Source: Sphingobacterium corticibacter (GTDB taxonomy: Bacteria; Bacteroidota; Bacteroidia; Sphingobacteriales; Sphingobacteriaceae). Taken from it: 64,000 nucleotides of DNA. Below the pieces are notes generated by a model. It did not search any database and was not told where the DNA came from. It worked only from the letters and a program-made list of their open reading frames with translations. Positions 53,310-63,157 of this stretch are shown piece after piece; the stretch's first letter is position 1; the number at the start of each line of letters is the position of its first letter. The position numbers and the translations under genes are program-made. The stretch spans positions 124,001 through 188,000 of the forward strand of contig NZ_QDKG01000003.1 in the NCBI RefSeq assembly GCF_003076635.1. The letters run 5' to 3'.

Positions 53310-55775
53310 ATGGATAGTAGAAGAGCATTTTTAAAGAAAGCAGCGATGTTGGGTGGCGCAACGGCTGCTTATCAATTCTTGCCGAGTTCCATCGCACGTG
53401 CATTGGCCATTGAAGTCGAAGCGGGCACGACGTATTTGGATGCCGAGCATGTGGTATTCCTCATGCAAGAAAACCGATCATTCGATCATTGTTTCGGCAC
53501 CTTGCGTGGGGTTCGCGGGTTCAACGATCCGCGCGCCATTCGCGACGGCGACGGATTACCTGTTTGGGTGCAAAAGAATGCGCAAGGTGAAGCTTACGGG
53601 CCATTTCGCTTAGACATTGAGCAAACGAAGGCCACTTGGATGGGCTCTTTGCCACACAGCTGGAAAGATATGGTCGAAGCCCGGAATAATGGCAAGCTCG
53701 ATACTTGGCTAGAAGCTAAAAAAGCCGGCAACAAAGCGTACCAGCATTTGCCTTTGACGATGGGTTATCACACGCGCCAAGATATTCCGTTTTACTACGC
53801 CTTTGCGGATGCATTTACGGTGTGCGATCAACATTTCTGCTCCTCACTAACGGGCACGAGTGCAAACAGGTCGTATTTTTGGTCTGGCACGGTTCGCGAA
53901 GAGCCGCACAATCCAGAGTCAGTGGCGCACGTGGATAATGGGCAGATCAATTACCGCGATGTGTCCTGGACGACCTATCCCGAACGATTAGAAAAGGCAG
54001 GTATTTCATGGAATGTATATCAAAACGAATTGAGCTTACCCGTAGGATTTGAAGGGGAGGAGGAAGATTGGTTATCCAATTTCACCAATAACAATCTGGA
54101 GTTTCACGAGCAATATAAAGTACGATTTCATCCAGCGCATCGGCGCTGGATGGAAAATACGCTAATATCTTCCAGAGCAGAACTAGAAAAGATAAGCGAC
54201 CAGCAATCGGAGCAGTTTACTATATTGACGCAGCAAATCGATCGGCTCACGCGCGACATAGAAACCTATTCCGCTGCTAATTTTGAGAAGCTCAACTCTT
54301 TTAGTAAGAACATCCATCGGAAAGCTTTTTGTACCAATATAGCCGATCCAGATTACCACCAATTAGCTTCGCTAAAATACCAAGATCAAGAAGGAGAGAA
54401 GGAAGTGCAAGTACCCAAAGGCGATATCTTTCACGAGTTTCGAAAAGATGTCGATGCCGACAATTTGCCAACCGTATCTTGGTTAGTCGCACCTTGTCGA
54501 TTTTCTGACCATCCCGGTTCGCCATGGTTTGGCGCATGGTATGTATCCGAAGCGTTGGATATTCTGACTAAGAATCCAGAAATCTGGAAAAAAACCATCT
54601 TCATTTTGACCTACGATGAGAATGATGGTTATTTTGACCACGTGCCACCGTTTGTGCCAGCACATTCCGACCGACCATTCTCGGGAGTAAATCCCGATGG
54701 CATGGATACCCGCTCAGAATATGTGACGGCAGCACAGGAGAAAGTGCGAACTGGAAAGCCAGAAGCATCCTTAGACAGTCCAATTGGCTTAGGGTTTCGC
54801 GTGCCGATGGTTATTGCTTCTCCTTGGAGCAAAGGTGGTTGGGTGAATTCTGAAGTACTTGATCTCACTTCCAACATTCAATTTCTAGAGCACTTTATTC
54901 GGCGAAAATTTGGCAAAGAAGTATTGGAAACCAACCTGTCTGACTGGCGAAGGTCAGTTTGTGGCGATCTGACTTCGGCTTTTCGCCCAGCATCATCCAA
55001 CGACAGAGTACCGAATGTAACATCCGTAGATCGCGACGCCGAAGTGGCGCGTATTTATGCGGCAAGCATACAGCAATTGCCTGGAGATGTAGCAGCTTTC
55101 TCCCAAGCAGAATTAAAAAACATTCATCAAGGTATCGTATCACCACGACTTCCGCAGCAAGAAAAAGGGACGAAATCAGCCAATGCATTGCCCTACGATG
55201 TCGATGTCAATCTATCATTGGATGCCGCAAAACAAGAAATAGTGTTGGAGATGCATTATCACGGTCGATTAAAGCTTGTTAAAAAAAACAAGGCAGTTCC
55301 ACTTTGTGTGCGAGCGCTAGCTCCATATCAGGATGATGCTAACCCAGCAGCGATTTGGAATTTTACCATTCAAAATGGCACATCTATCACATACCGCTGG
55401 CCTTTACAGAGTTTTTCGACTGGACGATATCATCTGGATCTGCATGGTCCGAACGGATTTTACCGTTCATTCGTGGGTTCGACGCAGCATATTCCATCCG
55501 CGGCAGCGCATATTAGTTTACAACATGGAGTTGAAGCGCTAGAAATTGCATTGGCAGGCGGGAGCGGAGATTGGAAAGTATCCGATTTATCGTACGATCA
55601 TCAAACTACTATCCAGAAAAAGGGATCAACAGGTTTTGCGGTTAATTGTGAGAAAACGAATGGCTGGTATGATTTATTAGTAGAACATCAAAAAGATCCG
55701 GCACTGCATTATCGCTATGCTGGGCATGTGGATACTGGGAATCATAGTAAAACAGATCCATTCATGGGAAGTTGA
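53310..55775 (+). CDS. Phosphocholine-specific phospholipase C, Tat-exported
   Basis: 821 residues of the non-haemolytic PLC/acid phosphatase-like family. The start MDSRRAFLKKAAMLGGATAAY is a twin-arginine signal (SRRAFLK). The catalytic domain (about 40-560) shows HVVFLMQENRSFDHCFGTLR with the conserved ENRSFDH, SSLTGTSANRSYFWSG, DENDGYFDHVPPFVPA and VPMVIASPWSKGGWV. Two C-terminal DUF756-type domains (about 640-810) complete the architecture. It cleaves phosphatidylcholine or sphingomyelin to phosphocholine and a lipid. Last gene of the sigma-FecR-SusC-SusD unit. The terminator at 55845 follows. Confidence 0.93.
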   Translation: MDSRRAFLKKAAMLGGATAAYQFLPSSIARALAIEVEAGTTYLDAEHVVFLMQENRSFDHCFGTLRGVRGFNDPRAIRDGDGLPVWVQKNAQGEAYGPFRLDIEQTKATWMGSLPHSWKDMVEARNNGKLDTWLEAKKAGNKAYQHLPLTMGYHTRQDIPFYYAFADAFTVCDQHFCSSLTGTSANRSYFWSGTVREEPHNPESVAHVDNGQINYRDVSWTTYPERLEKAGISWNVYQNELSLPVGFEGEEEDWLSNFTNNNLEFHEQYKVRFHPAHRRWMENTLISSRAELEKISDQQSEQFTILTQQIDRLTRDIETYSAANFEKLNSFSKNIHRKAFCTNIADPDYHQLASLKYQDQEGEKEVQVPKGDIFHEFRKDVDADNLPTVSWLVAPCRFSDHPGSPWFGAWYVSEALDILTKNPEIWKKTIFILTYDENDGYFDHVPPFVPAHSDRPFSGVNPDGMDTRSEYVTAAQEKVRTGKPEASLDSPIGLGFRVPMVIASPWSKGGWVNSEVLDLTSNIQFLEHFIRRKFGKEVLETNLSDWRRSVCGDLTSAFRPASSNDRVPNVTSVDRDAEVARIYAASIQQLPGDVAAFSQAELKNIHQGIVSPRLPQQEKGTKSANALPYDVDVNLSLDAAKQEIVLEMHYHGRLKLVKKNKAVPLCVRALAPYQDDANPAAIWNFTIQNGTSITYRWPLQSFSTGRYHLDLHGPNGFYRSFVGSTQHIPSAAAHISLQHGVEALEIALAGGSGDWKVSDLSYDHQTTIQKKGSTGFAVNCEKTNGWYDLLVEHQKDPALHYRYAGHVDTGNHSKTDPFMGS

Positions 55776-55844
55776 TCCTTTAAATAGATTGAGATGTTGA
55801 ATTTGGCGCATTTCCTATGCCCAGCTTACATATCATTATAAATA

Positions 55845-55879
55845 AAAAGAGCTTTTGATCATTGATCAAAAGCTCTTTT
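55845..55879. terminator. Bidirectional terminator after phospholipase C
   Basis: AAAAGAGCTTTTGATC (55845-55860) and GATCAAAAGCTCTTTT (55864-55879), 3-base loop. A-rich left and T-rich right flanks serve the plus-strand PLC gene and the minus-strand small gene at 55900-56022. Confidence 0.85.
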
Positions 55880-55899
55880 CTCTGATGTATGTTATGATT

Positions 55900-56022
55900 T
55901 TAAAATTGTTGCTCGTTGGTATCTCCCTCAGGGATATCGAGGATGGCTAGTAACAATAGGTATTCGCCTCTATCTAATCCTAGTGCTTGTGCGCGGTTCT
56001 CTTCGTTGTTTGCTTCTTTCAT
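55900..56022 (-). CDS. Small hypothetical protein, 40 residues
   Basis: MKEANNEENRAQALGLDRGE, YLLLLAILDIPEGDTNEQQF. Charged ends and a hydrophobic middle, with no signal and no Cys. It is followed by the terminator at 55845-55879 and lies 131 bases downstream of the DUF3050 gene on the same strand. There is no homologue in the window to support it, so it could be chance. Confidence 0.4.
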   Translation of the reverse strand: MKEANNEENRAQALGLDRGEYLLLLAILDIPEGDTNEQQF

Positions 56023-56153
56023 ATCCTTAGTGATTATATGTTCGTTTCCTAAGGATTTGCAAAGCCAATGCCAAATATCTGGCAGTTGGGTAGATTACGT
56101 AATGTCGTTCATTACTTCACGTATTGTGAATCAATAGCACGTAAAATCCGCAA

Positions 56154-56921
56154 TTACCCGACGCGATCAGCAATAGCGTCCCACAATTTGGAGCGAACCT
56201 GCAGTGCTTGCAGGGCGATATCTTGCATTTCTTGCCATTTCTTATCGTCGTCGCCGGCCAGCTCAGAGATCATTTGCATCGCCAATGGACCATGCTCATC
56301 ACCATCTAATTCGATATGGCGCTGGAAGTAATAAATAAATTTGGACATATCTACAGCTGGCGATTTGGCCTGTAACTCGTTAAGTATCGAAGTAAACATA
56401 TCTGGAATCAAGTCTTCGCGACCGAATGTGAATGCTGACGCAATCTGATGGGATTTTCCACTTTGGATAACCGAAAAAGTAAAATTTAAAAAGTCTTTGA
56501 TACGAGCATCTAATTCAGAGTCAACTATTGCCTTTTGGATGTCGGAAGACGCCTTTGCACGAACCACAAAGTCTTCGATTCCTTTTACGTTGGCACCCAT
56601 CGTTTCCATGGCATCTAAGTACATTTCAAAGTGACTTAATCTACGACCATCAATATACTCGTCAGATTCTTCGGCCAACACAATTTCGTTGATCAGGTAG
56701 CGTGTATTTGGCATTCTACTGGCAAACCATGGCACGGAAGTACAGGTGAGTTGTATCTGTAAAGCTTTTAATAAAGACATAAAGTCCCACACGGCATACA
56801 CATGTCCTTCTGTAAAAGCTTGCAAATCTTCTACAGTAGTAATTCTCGCATACAATGGATGGTGTAGGAGCTGTTCGCGTTCCTGGGCGATAGCTGCTTG
56901 TAATTTTTCGATCCTAGACAT
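56154..56921 (-). CDS. DUF3050 haem-oxygenase-like protein
   Basis: 255 residues, all-helical. DUF3050 blocks: LHHPLYARITTVEDLQAFTE, GHVYAVWDFMSLLKALQIQL, LINEIVLAEESDEYIDGRRL, SHFEMYLDAMETMG, and IYYFQRHIELDGDEHGPLAM. Conserved His and Glu residues (HVYAVWDF, EESDE, SHFEMY, HIELDGDEHG) could form a di-metal site as in haem-oxygenase-fold oxidases. No function is established that I know of. No signal. ATG at 56921. Confidence 0.88.
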   Translation of the reverse strand: MSRIEKLQAAIAQEREQLLHHPLYARITTVEDLQAFTEGHVYAVWDFMSLLKALQIQLTCTSVPWFASRMPNTRYLINEIVLAEESDEYIDGRRLSHFEMYLDAMETMGANVKGIEDFVVRAKASSDIQKAIVDSELDARIKDFLNFTFSVIQSGKSHQIASAFTFGREDLIPDMFTSILNELQAKSPAVDMSKFIYYFQRHIELDGDEHGPLAMQMISELAGDDDKKWQEMQDIALQALQVRSKLWDAIADRVG

Positions 56922-57003
56922 GGGTGCAAAGATATTATAAAGTTAAGTCTAGAATAAAGTGATAAACGAGCTGATGTATGTTTTTAACACTTAGCTGATA
57001 AAT

Positions 57004-57039
57004 AAAGAACCACGAATGCGATCGCATTCGTGGTTCTTT
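57004..57039. terminator. Perfect palindromic terminator downstream of the DUF4394 gene
   Basis: GAACCACGAATGCGA (57007-57021) and TCGCATTCGTGGTTC (57022-57036) form a 30-base perfect palindrome, extended by AAA/TTT at 57004-57006 and 57037-57039. It stops the minus-strand DUF4394 gene at 57058. Confidence 0.85.
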
Positions 57040-57057
57040 TATAGTATTGATTAATGA

Positions 57058-57876
57058 TTACATCGTTGGGAAAGCCAAGCCCATAATCGGCTTGCTAAAA
57101 TTGCTAGATGCTCTCGTCGCTTTTCCTGTTTCTAGGTTGATGCTGTATAAACTGTGTCTGCCATCTACTTCCAATGAAGCCATAATGTGTTGGCCATCAG
57201 CGCTGATGTCAAAACCGCCAGCAGCAGTAATATTCATTCCTAAATCACCAACTAACTCCAATACACCATCGTTAGGCGGCGATTGTTTGTATAATCTATT
57301 CGTTGTCACATCGATCACATATAAGTCTGTAGTTGTTGCATCAGATGTATTATTGGTATAAGCAGCTGCTGTTACTTTTGCATTAGCCACACCATTCAAC
57401 TCGCCGTCTACGAAAGCTACTACTCCAGTTTCTGGGTGCAAGCGTAGGTTTTGACCATTTGCTGTAACCAAGCGAATACGATCTACAGTAGGATTGAAGT
57501 CAAATCCAACCTCGGTAGCATCCACTCCTGGTGTGAAAGGAACTAATCCAACCGCTGTAGCTGCGCCAGTTTCCTTATTGATGGTGTAAATTCTATTGCT
57601 ACTACCTACCGCATACAATTCTCCACCCACTGGACGAAAATCGATGCCTAGGATTTTTTCATTACTTTCTGTTCCAGTAATTGTCCATTCTTGAACTGAG
57701 TTACGCACGTTTTGCGCATTGTAGCGAATCAAATGATTGTCGCCATCAATCGCGTAAAACTCAACATTTGGCCCCATAATGTCATTGTCGACGCTGTTGT
57801 CATCCGAACAAGAAGTAGTAATTACGGCCCCAGCCAACGAGGCTAACGCCATCGATAAGGTAGTTCTCTTTTTCAT
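57058..57876 (-). CDS. DUF4394 beta-propeller-like lipoprotein
   Basis: 272 residues. Signal MKKRTTLSMALASLAGAVIT with Cys in TTSCSDDNS. The mature part shows DUF4394 motifs: FYAIDGDNHLIRYNAQNVRN, ILGIDFRPVGGELYAVGSSN, RIYTINKETGAATAVGLVPF, VGFDFNPTVDRIRLVTANGQ and NLRLHPETGVVAFVDGELNG. It is probably a surface beta propeller of unknown function. The frame is open to 57924; the ATG at 57876 is chosen because it starts the signal. Single gene. Confidence 0.85.
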   Translation of the reverse strand: MKKRTTLSMALASLAGAVITTSCSDDNSVDNDIMGPNVEFYAIDGDNHLIRYNAQNVRNSVQEWTITGTESNEKILGIDFRPVGGELYAVGSSNRIYTINKETGAATAVGLVPFTPGVDATEVGFDFNPTVDRIRLVTANGQNLRLHPETGVVAFVDGELNGVANAKVTAAAYTNNTSDATTTDLYVIDVTTNRLYKQSPPNDGVLELVGDLGMNITAAGGFDISADGQHIMASLEVDGRHSLYSINLETGKATRASSNFSKPIMGLAFPTM

Positions 57877-58299
57877 AGTAGTTTTATTATTAATAGTATT
57901 TGTGTGCTTCTCAATAGGTGTCATTAAAGACTAATGCTGGAACACGCGCAGAGATCTTTTGTTTGGAATAGGTCAATTATACCAAGTTTATGCTACTACA
58001 AATAGTTTGTTCTGAGGACCATTCCTTATCATACGATATGGAGACAAAAGTTGTTCTTCTTAGCAAAAAACTTTTCATCTATTAGGTTATAACACGTGTC
58101 ACTCAACAAGTTCGTCATACTATCTCTTATAACATGCAGTTGTATACCGCTACCACATTATGGAGCACCCAAGATGTCAAAAAAAGCTTTATTTTTACCG
58201 TGTAGGATTTTTTTGACACAATAATTTCAGGATACAGCGTTATAGTGTTAACTTACAATTATCGGTTAACGAATATTTTGTGTCACTGCCTTTTAGTTT
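57877..58299. other. Divergent intergenic region, no gene seen
   Basis: 423 bases between the DUF4394 lipoprotein and the outer-membrane barrel gene on the opposite strand; both promoters should lie here. ATATTTTG near 58277 is only a partial -7 match. No open frame of note. Confidence 0.45.
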
Positions 58300-61041
58300 G
58301 TGCGCGTGCCTGTTAGACATTTAATCTTAGTCATATCATTACTATTTTTGGTAGGTCTTGCAAGTCAGGGTCAGGCCCAAGTGCGAGGTAAAGTTATTAC
58401 GGGTACAGTAATAGATTCTTTAGGAATTGGACTAAAAGGTGTGAATGTGTACTTGCAGACCGATCAAGATACTTTATACACGGTAACGAATGCACAAGGA
58501 ATTTATCGTTTGCGAGGCGTGGTGGGATCAGAAGTCAAACTAATTTATTCTATGTTGGGCAAAGAGCGTCAAACTGCTTTTGTCAGTTTGTACGAACACG
58601 ATCCTAGTCCTTTGGTCTTATCGCCAGTCGTATTGGTTGCTGGCGTTTCTTTTATCGATCCAGTACAGGTATTGCGCACGGTTCCGATTGTGCATAAAGG
58701 CGATACCACAGTTTTCAATATGTCTGGCTTTTCTTACATGAAACAATCTTTGCTAGAAGACGTATTACGAAGTTCACTACCAGGATTCAACGTTCTGCGG
58801 GATGGTACCACATTTTACAACGGTCAAGTCATTACTTCGGTACAGGTTGATGGTCGCAAGTTCTTTGGTGGTGATGTGCTTACCGCGACACGTAATCTGC
58901 CTGCCGATTATATTAAGCAAATTGAAGTAATCGACCATTATGGTGATGTAGCCGAGATCAAAGGGATTAAAAATACGACGCCAGAAAAGGTCATAAATAT
59001 TATTCTACATGAAGATCGCAAGAAGATTATGTTTGGACAAGCTACTGCTGGTGGCGGTACCAATGACCGTTATCTGGGTAGCGTAGGATTGAATAAGTTT
59101 GATCGCGGACAGGAAGTTTCCATTATTGCTTCCGCAAACAATACAAATACCAGTTTATTTACATTTGGCTCTCCAGATGGCGCTGGTGGTAGATCTGCCA
59201 GCCTTTCGGATATTGGAGATTATGCTGATCAGGCGGATGGTCTAAACACCGTTAACTCCTTTGGTGTCAATTTCTCAGACAATGTCGGTCAGCGAAGTAC
59301 TTTAACGGGAAGTTATTCATATTCGCAGCGAAAGAACGAAACTAAAGGTAATTCTTTGCTGCGCTCCACTTATGATGGTTATCAAATTACGAAGGCAGAT
59401 GATTTTACCTCCGTGAGTGATGATAGAACTCATAAATTTGATTTTGAACTAAATTCCCGTTTCAAGAATAAGGATTTGTTGAAAATTACGCCATCTATGA
59501 CTTTGAGTCGCTCAGTCCGGGATAATAAGCGAAATATTTTACTCAACAATTTTCGCCTTAGAAATGATGGTTGGTATCAAGATTCATCTACGATTGAACG
59601 GCCTACGTATCAGCTAAATGCATTATATTCTAAGCATTTTCAAGATCCTAGGCGTAAGCTAGTTGGAGACATTCAAGTAGGATATAAACGACATGATAAG
59701 GTAGAAAATGTATCGGAACAATACGTTATTTACGATACCACGGGTACTGCACCGATGATCAGTCGTTTCGATCAGGAGCAATTAGTAAATCAATATGATG
59801 CTACCAAATCTATCCGTGGTGCCATTTCATACGTCGAACCATTTTTTGATCATAGTTTACTCGAAATTTCGTACGAATACGACCTCACAAATATTGAGAT
59901 GTCGCGCCGCGTCCGTATGCCTGGCGAAGCTAATATACCGATTATCGATTCGCTCGGACTTAACTATGAGTATCTGTTTGCGAGTAACCGCACAGGGTTA
60001 CTATATCAATACGAGCCGAATAAGCGATTTCGTGCCAATTTAGGTTTTGGAGTCCAACCTCTACGACTATCTGGCGCAGTTGCCAACGATACTTTACAAT
60101 ACAGATATGACAATATCAATCTAATTCCATCAGCTATGATGCGGTATCGATTCACGGATGAATTCGATTGGCAGTTTACCTATAATGGACGAAATAGTCA
60201 ACCCAACTTCTTGCAAATTGCACCGATTAGAGATAACACCAATTCCCGCTTGGTTATCGTCGGAAATCCTCTACTACGTGCCGAATTTGTCAATCGACTT
60301 TCGACTATATTACGCAAATCGATTGCAAGTAAAGGCCAATATTTAGAACTGAATTTTGCGTATAACTTTACCAGCAACAAAATAGTAACCTCCAAAACAG
60401 CCAGTTCTGACGAGACGGTTCAAGAGGTTTCTTTTGTGAATACCGACGGTTATTATGAATTGAAAAGTTACTATACCTTCAATACACCAATATTTAATGA
60501 TAAGTTTAATCTTGAAACAACTGGTAATCTAGATTATTTTAATAATATCGTTTTTGTCAATGCCGAGCGCAGCCTAACACGGCAATACCTATTTGCCCAA
60601 AATCTACAATTGCGCTATAGCTGGGACGAGTATTTTGAGTCCGTATTCAACGCAAACTACTTACTAAATCAAGCCAACTTTGAACTGCCTCGCCGGCAGA
60701 AAATTGCGGCGCACTCCGCCTTATTCAGCTTGGGGGGCAGAGGGTATTTGAGTAATCGCTTTATGCTAGGCGCAGAGATGTCTCAAAAACTTTTTCGGGG
60801 TTATGTGCAAGATATCACCGATGTGAGCCCTACGATCATCAATACGTATGTAGAGTTTTCTTTTTGGAAAAACAAAATGGCTCTATTGAGGCTAGAATGT
60901 TTTGATTTGTTAGACCAAAATAAAAATGTGGGTGTAGTGACTGAGTATGTGGGCAACGATATCTTCGAATCCCGTAACAACCGATTAGGTCGCTATTTCA
61001 TGCTCACACTCAATATGCGCTTGCAGCGTATGCCGAAGTAA
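58300..61041 (+). CDS. TonB-receptor-like outer-membrane beta-barrel protein
   Basis: 913 residues starting GTG at 58300 (RVPVRHLILVISLLFLVGL then ASQGQAQ, a signal peptide); GTG 58306 is an alternative. A CarboxypepD_reg-like domain follows at about 32-110 (KVITGTVIDSLGIGLKGVNV, TNAQGIYRLRGVVG). A plug-like region has LPGFNVLRDGTTFYNGQVIT and SVQVDGRKFFGGDVLTATRN. The rest is a 22-strand-type barrel of the outer-membrane beta-barrel family (OMP_b-brl_3), without a TonB box that I can see. Cargo unknown. It is upstream of, and may be linked with, the metallophosphoesterase gene 118 bases on. Confidence 0.87.
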   Translation: MRVPVRHLILVISLLFLVGLASQGQAQVRGKVITGTVIDSLGIGLKGVNVYLQTDQDTLYTVTNAQGIYRLRGVVGSEVKLIYSMLGKERQTAFVSLYEHDPSPLVLSPVVLVAGVSFIDPVQVLRTVPIVHKGDTTVFNMSGFSYMKQSLLEDVLRSSLPGFNVLRDGTTFYNGQVITSVQVDGRKFFGGDVLTATRNLPADYIKQIEVIDHYGDVAEIKGIKNTTPEKVINIILHEDRKKIMFGQATAGGGTNDRYLGSVGLNKFDRGQEVSIIASANNTNTSLFTFGSPDGAGGRSASLSDIGDYADQADGLNTVNSFGVNFSDNVGQRSTLTGSYSYSQRKNETKGNSLLRSTYDGYQITKADDFTSVSDDRTHKFDFELNSRFKNKDLLKITPSMTLSRSVRDNKRNILLNNFRLRNDGWYQDSSTIERPTYQLNALYSKHFQDPRRKLVGDIQVGYKRHDKVENVSEQYVIYDTTGTAPMISRFDQEQLVNQYDATKSIRGAISYVEPFFDHSLLEISYEYDLTNIEMSRRVRMPGEANIPIIDSLGLNYEYLFASNRTGLLYQYEPNKRFRANLGFGVQPLRLSGAVANDTLQYRYDNINLIPSAMMRYRFTDEFDWQFTYNGRNSQPNFLQIAPIRDNTNSRLVIVGNPLLRAEFVNRLSTILRKSIASKGQYLELNFAYNFTSNKIVTSKTASSDETVQEVSFVNTDGYYELKSYYTFNTPIFNDKFNLETTGNLDYFNNIVFVNAERSLTRQYLFAQNLQLRYSWDEYFESVFNANYLLNQANFELPRRQKIAAHSALFSLGGRGYLSNRFMLGAEMSQKLFRGYVQDITDVSPTIINTYVEFSFWKNKMALLRLECFDLLDQNKNVGVVTEYVGNDIFESRNNRLGRYFMLTLNMRLQRMPK

Positions 61042-61129
61042 GAAGATAGTACTATCGATCTAATACTATATTTACAGCAATATCACAATTTCTTAATGTT
61101 CCCGAGCGCATAGCGAATAGGGTAAATGG

Positions 61130-61137
61130 TAGTTTTG
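61130..61137 (+). promoter_or_regulatory. -7 promoter element for the metallophosphoesterase gene
   Basis: TAGTTTTG matches TAnnTTTG and lies 22 bases before the ATG at 61160. No TTG at suitable spacing; transcription from the upstream gene is also possible. Confidence 0.45.
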
Positions 61138-61159
61138 CAAACAAACTATCTATTTCAAA

Positions 61160-62737
61160 ATGAATATTTCAAGTGTACTTTTGAGTGTAGGATTGTGTCT
61201 TTCGCTAGGCGCATACGCACAAAATCAGGTGTCGGGTGTGGTTTTCGAAGACAGCAACCGTAATGGCAAGATGGACAAAGGGGAAACTCGCTTGCCCAAC
61301 GTTGCGGTAAGTAATGGTCAGGAAGTCGTGACCACCAACAACAAAGGCGAGTACCAACTGCCTGTGGGTAATGACAATATCATTTTTGTCATCAAACCTA
61401 GTGGGTATACTTTTCCAAAAGATAAAAACAACCTGCACCACTTCTATTACATACACAAACCACAGGGTTCGCCAAAAGAACTAAAATATGCGGGTTCGGA
61501 ACCGACAGGACAACTCCCAAAGTCAGTAGATTTTGCTTTGCACAAACAGGATGAATCTGAGCGATTCAATATGTTTGTCTTTGGCGATCCGCAAACGTAC
61601 GATAAGAGAGATTTGGCCTATTTCCAGAAAGGAATCATAGAAGATATTGAGGCCACAAATCATATTTCTTTTGGATTGAGCTTAGGCGACTTGGTAGGAG
61701 ACGACTTGAGTTTACATCCAGACTATCAATCCACGATGGCAGCGCTTAACTTGCCATGGTTCAACGTGATGGGCAATCATGACATGAACTACGATGTGAC
61801 GGTCGATTCCTTGTCTGACGAAACATTTGAAAAGAACTTTGGTCCAGCCAATTATTCTTTCAATTACGGGAATGTCCACTTCATTGTTTTAGATAATATT
61901 ATTTATCCTAATCCAGCAACGGGTAAAGGTTACACAGGCGGTTTTAGAGACGATCAATTGACCTTTTTAGCTAATAATCTTAAATTAGTACCAAAGGAAA
62001 AATTGATTGTTGTGGCTTATCATATTCCATTATTTCTGAATGATAAGTCTTCTACACATTTCCGCTCGGAAGATCGTCAGCGTTTTATGGATCTTTTAGC
62101 ACCATTTCCAAATACACTGTCACTTTCTGCACACACGCATTTTCAAACTCAGGTATATTTCCAAAAAGAGGATGGTTGGAAGCGGGAAAAACCACATCAT
62201 GAGTACAACGTAGGTACGACCTCGGGCGATTGGTATTCTGGAGAAATGAATGAGCAAGGTGTGCCGGTTTCTACGATGCGAGATGGTACACCAAAAGGAT
62301 ACGTTACGCTGACGATTGACAACAACAAGTACGCCTTTGATTATAAGGTAGCGGGTAAACCAGCAACCTATCAGATTGCACTAACAGGAACAGAGAAGGT
62401 CGCAGAGGAATTTGTAAGGAGTCATGCTTTGTTCGCTAATTTCTTTGTAGGTCAAGAAACAGATAAGGTAGAATACAGGGTGGATGGCGGCAAATGGAAA
62501 GATATGGAGTATGTACAAGAAGCGGATCCAGATTACGCCTTTAAAACACTATCGTACGATCAAGCGAAAGAAGTTATGAAATCAGGTAAAAGACCTTCCA
62601 ATGCTGTACCATCAACTCACTTATGGAAAGTGAGGTATCCTAAATTAGCCGTAGGCAAGCATGAGATTGAAGTACGTGCGACCGATATGTTTGGTAAAGA
62701 ACATCGCGCAACCAAAACAATTGAAGTAATGCCATAA
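61160..62737 (+). CDS. Exported three-domain calcineurin-like phosphoesterase
   Basis: 525 residues. Signal MNISSVLLSVGLCLSLGAYA. An SdrD/B-like or MetallophosN domain (about 22-100: VSGVVFEDSNRNGKMDKGET) precedes the catalytic core with FGDPQTYDKRD, LSLGDLVGDDL, GNHD (205-208), VAYHIPLF and LSAHTHFQT, a complete dimetal site. The C-terminal domain (about 410-525) is a MetallophosC-type sandwich. Periplasmic or surface phosphodiesterase or phosphatase; the substrate is unknown. With phospholipase C it suggests phosphorus acquisition from organic phosphates (inference). Confidence 0.92.
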   Translation: MNISSVLLSVGLCLSLGAYAQNQVSGVVFEDSNRNGKMDKGETRLPNVAVSNGQEVVTTNNKGEYQLPVGNDNIIFVIKPSGYTFPKDKNNLHHFYYIHKPQGSPKELKYAGSEPTGQLPKSVDFALHKQDESERFNMFVFGDPQTYDKRDLAYFQKGIIEDIEATNHISFGLSLGDLVGDDLSLHPDYQSTMAALNLPWFNVMGNHDMNYDVTVDSLSDETFEKNFGPANYSFNYGNVHFIVLDNIIYPNPATGKGYTGGFRDDQLTFLANNLKLVPKEKLIVVAYHIPLFLNDKSSTHFRSEDRQRFMDLLAPFPNTLSLSAHTHFQTQVYFQKEDGWKREKPHHEYNVGTTSGDWYSGEMNEQGVPVSTMRDGTPKGYVTLTIDNNKYAFDYKVAGKPATYQIALTGTEKVAEEFVRSHALFANFFVGQETDKVEYRVDGGKWKDMEYVQEADPDYAFKTLSYDQAKEVMKSGKRPSNAVPSTHLWKVRYPKLAVGKHEIEVRATDMFGKEHRATKTIEVMP

Positions 62738-62766
62738 ACAGGCTTATTACTTATTGCATTAACGTA

Positions 62767-62808
62767 TATAACTCCACGTATCTAGCTTGCATAGTGCGTG
62801 GAGTTATA
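62767..62808. terminator. Bidirectional terminator between convergent genes
   Basis: TATAACTCCACG (62767-62778) pairs with CGTGGAGTTATA (62797-62808), 18-base loop. It spans the last codons of the minus-strand GIY-YIG-like gene, so that gene's mRNA end is structured. Confidence 0.7.
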
Positions 62809-63102
62809 CATAGATACCACCGGCTTTGTCACTGGGTGCAAATTCAACCAGTTTGGATTTTGCCGTCTTACCAAGCGTTCGCGCTGCATACGAGTATAAG
62901 TTTGTAGCTCTTTTAATCGATCGACTGCACCACTTTCCGTCGCGTACGTTTCCTCATACACGATTCTCGACAAATTCGTCGTTAGGTTCATCTGCGTTTG
63001 CTGTGCCACACTGATATGATGCAAAACATCCAAAAGATTATTCGTCATAAGCACTTCTAAATATCTTCTGTTGCTATCGGTAAGGATGACTATCTTATAC
63101 AT
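62782..63102 (-). CDS. GIY-YIG-like domain protein with degraded catalytic motif
   Basis: 106 residues with the layout of the short Bacteroidota GIY-YIG endonucleases: MYKIVILTDSNRRYLEVLMT, NNLLDVL, RIVYEETYATESGAVDRLKE, LQTYTRMQRERLVRRQNPNW. The usual VYxLxx...YIG is KIVILT...YLEV here, so the GIY and YIG signature residues are lost, although the later VYEE, ..KELQTY.RxxRxxLV..NPNW pattern is kept. It may therefore be an inactive, structural or nucleic-acid-binding relative. It starts 117 bases from the divergent S24 regulator gene. ATG at 63102. Confidence 0.78.
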   Translation of the reverse strand: MYKIVILTDSNRRYLEVLMTNNLLDVLHHISVAQQTQMNLTTNLSRIVYEETYATESGAVDRLKELQTYTRMQRERLVRRQNPNWLNLHPVTKPVVSMYNSTHYAS

Positions 63103-63157
63103 ATTGCTATTTTGTTTGTCAATTGGCAGACTCCAATTTGGTAGTCTATCATATTAT

